A stretch of DNA of 12,246 nt, from positions 1-12,246 of the forward strand of contig JABHXS010000071.1 of the NCBI GenBank assembly GCA_018657165.1, in the 5' to 3' direction. Position numbers and translations under genes: made by a program. The notes under the pieces are model-generated. The model had not been told where the DNA came from and did not search any database. It saw nothing but the letters and a program-made list of their open reading frames with translations. Shown here in pieces: positions 7,744 through 12,246 of this stretch (the stretch's first letter is position 1; each line of letters begins with the position of its first letter). This DNA comes from Nitrosomonadales bacterium. GTDB taxonomy: Bacteria; Pseudomonadota; Gammaproteobacteria; Burkholderiales; Methylophilaceae.

Positions 7744-8451
7744 CTAGTCAAGTTCTGAACGGTAATAATGATCATCGGTAACACAAAGACCTAACCTCCA
7801 TTCAAGGGGTTTGTTTTCATAGGTATAAGAAATACGCTCTACACTCAATAGTGAGGTGTTTTCTTTTACATTTAAAAGCGATGCTGATTCAAAATTAGCG
7901 TTAATAGCCCTAATTTTTTCATCTGCACGTAACATCCTCACTCCAAAATCTGATTCATACATGCGGTACATTGATCCCTTTTTCTCAACAACCATTTCTG
8001 CAGTTACCCCTCTAAATGATTGCGCAGGTATTTTTATGAGATCAAGGATTAGTGGTTTTTCATTAAAAGTTAAAACTCTTTTTAAAGAAATTATCGTTGA
8101 AGCTGGGTTTATATTTAAAATTTTCGCAAGTTTATTGGTTGCCTTTTCTTTTGAAAATGAAACTAATTGATTATCTAGCTTTTCTTTTAATCCAAAGTTA
8201 GATGTCAATCTTAAGAAACGAAGCTGAATATTCTCCTCATTATGGGTAGCAACATAGGTACCCTTTCCTTGCCTTCGGATTAAAATACTTTCAGCACTTA
8301 GTTCATCTATTGCTTTTCTAACTGTTCCCTGGCTTACGTCATATACATTTGCAAGCTCAGTCTCACTAGGTATAGCCTCACCAGGGCTCCATTCGCCTTG
8401 AACCAAGCTTTCAGTTATTTTCTTTTTGACTTTCTCGTACAATGGTTGCAT
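7744..8451 (-). CDS. GntR-family regulator, HutC subfamily (UTRA domain)
   Basis: A 235-aa transcription factor. Seen: an N-terminal winged helix-turn-helix (about 4-68), with the pattern LYEKVKKKI..G.W.PGEAIPSE.ELA and VSQGTVRKAIDELSAE ending in RRQGKGTYVA. It is joined to a C-terminal UTRA effector domain (about 90-232; ADEKIRA, LLSVERISYTYENKPLEWR). This pattern matches the regulator commonly found beside TCA genes in betaproteobacteria. It is the first gene of the leftward operon, so it very likely controls its own transcript plus malic enzyme and sdh. Two TCTTATATAAGA palindromes in the control region are the obvious operators. The ligand is unknown; UTRA domains bind small metabolites, and an organic acid or CoA-pathway intermediate would fit. 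The ATG at 8451 has GGAAT about 10 nt upstream. Confidence 0.93.
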   Translation of the reverse strand: MQPLYEKVKKKITESLVQGEWSPGEAIPSETELANVYDVSQGTVRKAIDELSAESILIRRQGKGTYVATHNEENIQLRFLRLTSNFGLKEKLDNQLVSFSKEKATNKLAKILNINPASTIISLKRVLTFNEKPLILDLIKIPAQSFRGVTAEMVVEKKGSMYRMYESDFGVRMLRADEKIRAINANFESASLLNVKENTSLLSVERISYTYENKPLEWRLGLCVTDDHYYRSELD

Positions 8452-8488
8452 ATACTAAATTCCAATTAATTTCAAAAAATTCATATAT

Positions 8489-8517
8489 ATCTTATATAAG
8501 AGTTATTAATTAATCAA
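8489..8517 (-). promoter_or_regulatory. Candidate sigma-70 promoter for the leftward operon
   Basis: On the minus strand, TTGATT (8517-8512) and TAAGAT (8494-8489) are separated by 17 bp. This places the transcript start near 8482 and leaves a leader of about 30 nt before the regulator ATG. The -10 overlaps operator copy 1. The match is moderate (the -10 agrees at 4 of 6 bases), and in such AT-rich DNA other -10-like hexamers exist nearby. Confidence 0.45.
8490..8501. promoter_or_regulatory. Palindromic operator copy 1 (TCTTATATAAGA), overlapping leftward -10
   Basis: A perfect 12-bp inverted repeat that recurs as the core of a second site at 8611-8626. Its size and symmetry fit a dimeric GntR-family regulator. 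It overlaps the predicted -10 and spacer of the promoter for the regulator-malic enzyme-sdh operon, so binding there should block RNA polymerase (autorepression). Seen: the palindrome and its recurrence; inferred: the protein that binds it. Confidence 0.72.
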
Positions 8518-8610
8518 CATATTTTTTTAAAAGTTTTTATGAGCAAATAATTAAGTTAAACTGTTGTTTATTATGGTATTTATAACAAAAAATTAAAATT
8601 AAATTGATAT

Positions 8611-8626
8611 AGTCTTATATAAGACT
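8611..8626. promoter_or_regulatory. Palindromic operator copy 2 (AGTCTTATATAAGACT), upstream of rightward -35
   Basis: A perfect 16-bp inverted repeat containing the same TCTTATATAAGA core as copy 1, extended symmetrically by AG/CT. It ends 11 bp before the -35 of the rightward promoter, roughly -62 to -47 from the expected start of transcription. That is more like an activator or looping position than direct occlusion. The longer palindrome suggests it may be the stronger of the two sites. Confidence 0.75.
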
Positions 8627-8637
8627 TCAAAAATTTA

Positions 8638-8666
8638 TTGACATATTTTTTACATATGCCTAAAAT
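8638..8666 (+). promoter_or_regulatory. Strong candidate sigma-70 promoter for the rightward operon
   Basis: A perfect -35 TTGACA (8638-8643), a 17-bp spacer and TAAAAT (8661-8666), which matches the -10 consensus at 5 of 6 positions. Expected transcription start is near 8673, giving a leader of only about 23 nt before the ATG at 8696. Operator copy 2 lies just upstream. Confidence 0.75.
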
Positions 8667-8695
8667 CATTGCAATTAATGTAATTGTATATTTAT

Positions 8696-9571
8696 ATGAC
8701 ACAATATTTTCGCCCAAGAAGGTCAATGCTTTATGTTCCCGGTTGCAATAGACGCTACTTGGAAAAAGCAAAGATTTTAAAAGTTGACTCCATTATTCTG
8801 GATTTAGGTGATCCAATTCTGATTGAAGCCAAAGAGGAATCAAGATTAAATGTTGTTGATTTTTTAAATCAAAAACAATATGGAAAACGTGAGGTTGTTG
8901 TTCGGGTCAATGACTTTAATTCACCTTGGGGAATAAATGATATCAAAGCTATTGCAAAAGCTGAGCCTGACGCAGTTCTATTTCCCAACATTGAATCAAG
9001 CGAGGATGTTTTAAATGCAATTAATGAGCTAGATAAGGCAGGTGGTAAGAAAACACCTATTATGCTCATGATTGAAAGCCCAAAAGGTGTTTTGCATGCT
9101 GAGGAAATTGCAGCCTCATCAACTAGAATAGCATGTCTTATCCTTGCTACGTCAGATTTGATTTCCCAGCTACATGCAAGGACAACGCAAACTCGAGTGG
9201 CGGTCCTTCATAGTCTCTCTCGAGTTATTCTTGCCGCAAGGGCTTATGATCTTGCTGTCATTGATGGTATTCATAGCAACCTTAAGGCTACTGATGCTTT
9301 TGAATATGCATGTAGAATTGGTCGTGATATGGGTTTTGATGGAAAATCTTTGGTACACCCTGACCAATTACCCTATGCCAATGATGCCTACTCACCAAAA
9401 TTAAGTGAGGTTAAAAATGCTCGTGAGATTATCACGTCTCTCGCCGAAGCAAATGCCACGGGAAGAGGCACGGTAGTGGTAAATGATAGGTTAGTTGAGC
9501 ACCATCATGTGAATGCAGCCAAAAGACTTCTTGAGCTTCATGAGATGATTGAGGAGTTAAATAATGAGTAA
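8696..9571 (+). CDS. CitE/malyl-CoA lyase-like protein, 291 aa (possible beta-methylmalyl-CoA lyase)
   Basis: A compact TIM-barrel CoA-ester lyase of the CitE/Mcl superfamily. Seen: the N-terminal RPRRSMLYVPG (6-16), LDLGDP (35-40, where relatives usually have LDLED), R70 in VVRVN, likely Mg2+ ligands E127 (MIESPKG) and D154 (ATSDLI), and the C-terminal FDGKSLVHPDQL (214-225). Thus metal and substrate residues are kept but the Glu of the LDLED motif is Gly38. I chose the ATG at 8696; an in-frame TTG at 8684 adds only MYIY and would shorten the leader further. No clear Shine-Dalgarno is visible. The gene is first in the rightward operon and overlaps the mesaconyl-CoA hydratase gene by 8 bp. 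Lyase and hydratase are consecutive steps in the ethylmalonyl-CoA and 3-hydroxypropionate pathways, which makes beta-methylmalyl-CoA (or malyl-CoA) the leading substrate. The precise reaction is inferred. Confidence 0.82.
   Translation: MTQYFRPRRSMLYVPGCNRRYLEKAKILKVDSIILDLGDPILIEAKEESRLNVVDFLNQKQYGKREVVVRVNDFNSPWGINDIKAIAKAEPDAVLFPNIESSEDVLNAINELDKAGGKKTPIMLMIESPKGVLHAEEIAASSTRIACLILATSDLISQLHARTTQTRVAVLHSLSRVILAARAYDLAVIDGIHSNLKATDAFEYACRIGRDMGFDGKSLVHPDQLPYANDAYSPKLSEVKNAREIITSLAEANATGRGTVVVNDRLVEHHHVNAAKRLLELHEMIEELNNE
9551..9556 (+). promoter_or_regulatory. Near-perfect Shine-Dalgarno inside the upstream gene
   Basis: GAGGAG lies 7 nt before the ATG at 9564 and within the last codons of the preceding lyase gene. 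It fixes the hydratase start and allows translation independent of coupling. Confidence 0.7.
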
Positions 9572-10628
9572 ACTAGGTGGAAATTTTTTAGAGGACTTTC
9601 AACACGGTGACATAATTTATCATGCTATGCCTAGAACTATCACTTCGGGTGATGCATCTATGTTTCTTGGTCTAACTGGAACAAGATATCCCCTATTTTG
9701 TGCTAAAAACTTTGCAAATTCTCTAGGTTTTGAATCAACACCAATTGATGACATACTTTTATTTAACATCGCTTTTAGTAGAACTGTTCAAGACATTTCA
9801 CTAAATGCAGTGGCAAACCTAGGCTATGCAGAAGTTATATTCCATTCGCCTGTTTTTTTTGGTGATACTATTTCAAGTAAATCTGAGATTATAGGCATCA
9901 AAGAAAACTCAAACAAAACTAATGGGATTGTTTATGTCCATTCATCCAGCTTTAATCAACAAAATAAAATGGTGCTTAGCTGGAAACGTTGGGTAATGAT
10001 TCCAAAGAAAGATAAAAATAAAACTATAAAAGAGGTTGTTCCTAAAAATATAAAGCCTGAAGTTGCAGTTGGAAGCATGCATATTCCTGACTTTCTTAAA
10101 ACAAATAACTTTGATGAAATAGCCACGGGCTCATCATTGAGATGGGATGATTATCATGAAAATGATGAAATTAATCATAGTCGAGGGCTAACCATTGATG
10201 AAGCCTCCCACACCTTAGCAACACATTTATACCAAAATGATGCAAAGCTGCATTTTAATGCCCATCAAATGAAAGCCTCACCATTTAAAAAAAGACTTGT
10301 TTATGGCGGCCATGTAATATCTCTATGCCGTTCTATTGCCCATGAGGGCTTAGAGAATAGCCTTATTATAACGGCTATTCATGCAGGAACTCATTCAAAT
10401 CCTGTCTTGGCAGATGACACGCTATATTCGAAAACAATTATTGTAGGAAAGGATAAATTGCCAAATCACCAGGACATTGGAATTTTAAAGCTAAAGTTAA
10501 TAGGTATTAAAAATCAAATACCAAGCTCACTTAAATCTATTTATCAACAGAGTGTAGAAAATAAAATTTATAACAAAAATGTTGTTTTAGATCTTGATTA
10601 CAGCATTGTTGTGCCTAGAGGAAAATAA
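9564..10628 (+). CDS. mch: Mesaconyl-CoA hydratase (beta-methylmalyl-CoA dehydratase), double MaoC/hotdog
   Basis: A 354-aa protein with two hotdog folds, interconverting mesaconyl-C1-CoA and beta-methylmalyl-CoA in the cytoplasm. Seen: the first hotdog half with GNFLEDFQHGDIIYHA.PRTIT..D (6-30), PIDD.LLFNIAF..TV.DISLNAVANLGYA (60-89) and GIVYVHSSSFNQ (121-132). The second half has LRWDDY (192-197), IDEASHTLATHLYQN (211-225), HFNAH (230-234) and RLVYGGHVISLCRS (244-257). Relatives as I recall them (Rhodobacter sphaeroides Mch, about 340 aa) share these blocks almost residue for residue, which makes this more specific than a generic MaoC call. The start is set by GAGGAG at 9551-9556; the gene overlaps the upstream lyase by 8 bp and the next lyase starts one base after its stop. 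In the usual pathways it is paired with a malyl/methylmalyl-CoA lyase, as here. No crotonyl-CoA carboxylase or ethylmalonyl-CoA mutase is seen, so the source or fate of mesaconyl-CoA is open. Confidence 0.87.
   Translation: MSKLGGNFLEDFQHGDIIYHAMPRTITSGDASMFLGLTGTRYPLFCAKNFANSLGFESTPIDDILLFNIAFSRTVQDISLNAVANLGYAEVIFHSPVFFGDTISSKSEIIGIKENSNKTNGIVYVHSSSFNQQNKMVLSWKRWVMIPKKDKNKTIKEVVPKNIKPEVAVGSMHIPDFLKTNNFDEIATGSSLRWDDYHENDEINHSRGLTIDEASHTLATHLYQNDAKLHFNAHQMKASPFKKRLVYGGHVISLCRSIAHEGLENSLIITAIHAGTHSNPVLADDTLYSKTIIVGKDKLPNHQDIGILKLKLIGIKNQIPSSLKSIYQQSVENKIYNKNVVLDLDYSIVVPRGK
10617..10622 (+). promoter_or_regulatory. Shine-Dalgarno deciding the start of the third CitE-like gene
   Basis: AGAGGA lies 7 nt before the ATG at 10630, favouring that start over an in-frame ATG at 10594 that lies inside the hydratase gene. 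Confidence 0.65.
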
Positions 10629-10629
10629 T

Positions 10630-11619
10630 ATGGAATTAGTACACCCAAACGAAGCCCTTTTTCATGGAGAGAAACCATTCCCAGCTATCCCATGCTGTGA
10701 ACATTTTGCAGGTAGTGAGAAATTAATTACAAAAGCACTATCATTTCAGGATGAGCTTGGACCTATTTTTGATATTACTTGTGATTGTGAAGATGGTGCT
10801 GCAGCTGGTCAGGAAATAGAGCACGCTGATATGATCGTAAAAGTTTTAAGTTCTGACCTAAATAAACATAAAATGGCCGGAGTAAGAATACATGATTACA
10901 CTCACCCTTCTTGGAAGAAAGATGTTGATATTCTTTTGAGTGGGATTGGCGAAATTGTTTCTTATATCACCATACCAAAATCAACTACTTTTTCTCAGGT
11001 CAATGAAATGGTTGGCTATATAAAAAATAAGTCTAATGAAGTTGGAATAGCAAAAAAAATACCTATTCATGTGCTCATTGAAACGCATGGTGCGCTTAAA
11101 AATGTTCAACAAATTGCAACAATCGATTGGGTTCAAGTGCTTGATTTTGGACTAATGGACTTTGTAAGCGGTCATCATGGAGCAATTCCAGCTAGTGCCA
11201 TGCGCAGTCCTGGACAATTTGATCACAAGCTTCTTTCGAGAGCAAAATCTGAAGTTGTCGCTGCCGCAATTGGTAACGGCGTAATACCTGCGCATAATGT
11301 AACGCTTGACCTAAAAAATGCAGAGGTAACTCATAATGATGCTAAACGTGCTCGAGAAGAGTTTGGATTTTTAAGAATGTGGAGTATTTATCCAACTCAA
11401 ATTAAGGCAATTGTTGATGGAATGAAGCCAGATTATAGTGAGGTAATCGATGGGGCAAAAATTTTACTAGAGGCTCAAAAATCAAATTGGGGACCAATAC
11501 AATACGCTGGAGAATTACATGATAGAGCAACTTATCGTTATTTTTGGGAAATGCTTCAAACTGCAAAACTTTCAGGAATGGAACTACCAGATGATGCAGT
11601 TAATGCATTTTTTAGCTAG
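10630..11619 (+). CDS. CitE-like aldolase/lyase of the betaproteobacterial TCA-cluster type, 329 aa
   Basis: A third member of the HpcH/HpaI aldolase-citrate lyase superfamily, clearly different from the other two. Seen: N-terminal HPNEALF (5-11), CDCEDG (51-56) in the LDLEDG position, R86 in GVRIHD, likely Mg2+ ligands E151 (LIETHG) and D177 (GLMDFVS), and YPTQI (254-258) in place of the usual HP-x-Q loop. A C-terminal segment WEMLQTAKLSGMELPDD (306-322) ends the protein. It resembles, from memory, the conserved aldolase gene beside mdh/sdh in Burkholderia-type genomes, whose reaction I do not know to be established. I start it at 10630 (AGAGGA 7 nt upstream, one base after the hydratase stop). 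It has no signal peptide. It sits between mesaconyl-CoA hydratase and prpB, so malyl-CoA, methylmalyl-CoA or citramalyl-CoA cleavage are candidates; none is proven. Confidence 0.83.
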   Translation: MELVHPNEALFHGEKPFPAIPCCEHFAGSEKLITKALSFQDELGPIFDITCDCEDGAAAGQEIEHADMIVKVLSSDLNKHKMAGVRIHDYTHPSWKKDVDILLSGIGEIVSYITIPKSTTFSQVNEMVGYIKNKSNEVGIAKKIPIHVLIETHGALKNVQQIATIDWVQVLDFGLMDFVSGHHGAIPASAMRSPGQFDHKLLSRAKSEVVAAAIGNGVIPAHNVTLDLKNAEVTHNDAKRAREEFGFLRMWSIYPTQIKAIVDGMKPDYSEVIDGAKILLEAQKSNWGPIQYAGELHDRATYRYFWEMLQTAKLSGMELPDDAVNAFFS

Positions 11620-11637
11620 GTGATTCTGGAAAATAAA

Positions 11638-12246
11638 ATGACTCCGGGGCTATTGTTTAAAAAAGCCATTGAAGAAGAAAAGCCATTACAAGTTATTGGC
11701 ACGATAAACGCTTACCATGCAAAACTTGCAGAAAAAACCGGTTATAAGGCAATTTATTTATCTGGTGGTGGCGTTGCAGCTGGTTCTTTAGGTGTTCCTG
11801 ATTTAGGTATCTCAACCTTAGAGGATGTATTAGTTGATATAAGAAGAATTACAGACACCACATCACTCCCCCTTCTTGTTGACGTTGATACAGGATTTGG
11901 TGGTGCTTTTAACATTGCAAGAACTATCCGAAGTGTAGAAAAATCAGGTGCTGCTGCAGTTCATATAGAAGATCAAATTCAAGCAAAGAGATGCGGACAT
12001 CGTCCAAATAAGTCAATCGTCAGTCAAGATGAGATGGTGGATCGAATAAAAAGTGCGGTAGACGCAAAGAGCGATAAAAATTTTGTCATTATGGCAAGGA
12101 CAGACGCACTGGCAGTTGAAGGTTTGCAATCCTCGATCGATAGAACTTGTGCATGTGTTGAGGCTGGTGCGGATATGATTTTTCCTGAGGCAATAAATGA
12201 TTTAGAAACCTACAAAAAGTTTACTCAAGCTGTCGATGTACCTGTG
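11638..12246 (+). CDS. prpB: 2-Methylisocitrate lyase, N-terminal part, cut by window edge
   Basis: The first 203 codons (full family length about 295 aa) of the enzyme splitting 2-methylisocitrate into pyruvate and succinate in the methylcitrate cycle for propionyl-CoA. Seen: SGGGVA (42-47), VDVDTGFGG (81-89) with D83/D85 for Mg2+, EDQ (111-113), and the catalytic loop KRCGHRPNK (117-125) with nucleophilic-site C119. MARTDA (152-157) and the Glu of FPEA (E184) follow. KRCGHRPNK is the PrpB version of the loop; isocitrate lyases carry KKCGH followed by different residues, so PrpB is favoured. The ATG at 11638 has GGA 7 nt upstream; a GTG at 11620 immediately after the previous stop is in frame but lacks support. 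As last visible gene of the rightward operon it links propionyl-CoA use to succinate dehydrogenase on the other arm. prpC would be expected next but is not visible. Confidence 0.93.
   Translation, partial: MTPGLLFKKAIEEEKPLQVIGTINAYHAKLAEKTGYKAIYLSGGGVAAGSLGVPDLGISTLEDVLVDIRRITDTTSLPLLVDVDTGFGGAFNIARTIRSVEKSGAAAVHIEDQIQAKRCGHRPNKSIVSQDEMVDRIKSAVDAKSDKNFVIMARTDALAVEGLQSSIDRTCACVEAGADMIFPEAINDLETYKKFTQAVDVPV

Larger units (their letters stand above)
8452..8695. promoter_or_regulatory. Divergent control region between the two operons
   Basis: A 244-bp, very AT-rich non-coding region between the regulator gene (leftward) and the first CitE-like gene (rightward). It holds two palindromic operator candidates 123 bp apart centre to centre, one promoter candidate in each direction, and a middle stretch (about 8520-8605) of A/T runs with no further site I can support. 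It is the only sizeable intergenic region in the window. Confidence 0.85.

Noticed and set aside
8502..8513. TTAATTAAT-type AT palindromes and A/T runs
   Set aside because: Such short self-complementary AT words occur many times in this window and cannot be separated from background.
8564..8588. Weak inverted repeat TTGTT...AACAA in the middle of the control region
   Set aside because: The arms are only five bases with an AT-rich loop, and no second copy exists, so it is expected by chance in this composition and is not a convincing terminator or operator.
8580..8771. A 63-codon minus-strand open frame across the control region and the start of the first rightward gene
   Set aside because: It covers the rightward promoter and operator copy 2, its protein looks like random AT-rich translation, and it has no neighbour context.
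10594..10629. Upstream ATG extension of the third CitE-like gene
   Set aside because: It overlaps the end of the hydratase gene by 35 bp, and a good AGAGGA sits 7 nt before the ATG at 10630.
11620..11637. In-frame GTG start for prpB directly after the previous stop
   Set aside because: It adds six residues not expected in PrpB and has no Shine-Dalgarno; the ATG at 11638 has GGA at good spacing.
11638..12246. Isocitrate lyase or phosphoenolpyruvate mutase as the identity of the last gene
   Set aside because: The catalytic loop reads KRCGHRPNK, the methylisocitrate lyase form, and the N-terminal length fits PrpB.
1..12246. tRNA/rRNA genes, CRISPR arrays, insertion sequences, prophage or att sites
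   Set aside because: Nearly all bases belong to metabolic genes with uniform AT-rich composition; no repeat arrays, transposase motifs or RNA-gene signatures were seen.

Overview
The window is AT-rich (about one third G+C by eye) and almost fully coding. It comes from a proteobacterium, most likely a low-GC betaproteobacterium. The evidence is a HutC-type GntR regulator next to sdhCDAB-sdhE, class I fumarase, stand-alone CitE-like aldolases and methylisocitrate lyase (prpB). Tight packing with overlapping genes would suit a streamlined planktonic lineage such as marine or freshwater Methylophilales, but that is a guess from style, not a proven assignment.

Layout: two divergent operons leave a 244-bp control region (8452-8695). 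The leftward (minus) operon runs GntR/UTRA regulator, short malic enzyme, sdhC, sdhD, sdhA, sdhB, sdhE, a 381-aa CitE-like lyase, an AMP-forming acyl-CoA ligase, and the N-terminal part of a class I fumarase cut by the window's left edge. Every junction is an overlap or a gap of at most 8 bp. The rightward (plus) operon runs a 291-aa CitE/malyl-CoA-lyase-like protein, a double-hotdog MaoC protein recognisable as mesaconyl-CoA hydratase, a 329-aa CitE-like lyase, and prpB cut by the right edge. The control region holds two copies of the palindrome TCTTATATAAGA. One overlaps the predicted -10 of the leftward promoter. The other, extended to a perfect 16-mer, sits just upstream of a near-consensus rightward promoter (TTGACA-N17-TAAAAT).

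How the genes may work together: PrpB makes pyruvate and succinate from methylisocitrate. Succinate can then flow through succinate dehydrogenase and fumarase to malate, and malic enzyme returns it to pyruvate. Mesaconyl-CoA hydratase with a methylmalyl-CoA-type lyase interconverts mesaconyl-CoA with propionyl-CoA plus glyoxylate. Class I fumarases can also hydrate mesaconate to citramalate, and an acyl-CoA ligase plus another CitE-like lyase could split citramalyl-CoA into acetyl-CoA plus pyruvate. The two arms therefore look like one co-regulated C5-dicarboxylate/propionyl-CoA/glyoxylate module built around succinate dehydrogenase. The enzyme families are clear; the joined pathway, its direction and the substrates of the three CitE-like proteins are inference. 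No RNA gene, mobile element, CRISPR array or terminator was recognised, and no gene-free stretch exceeds 300 bases.
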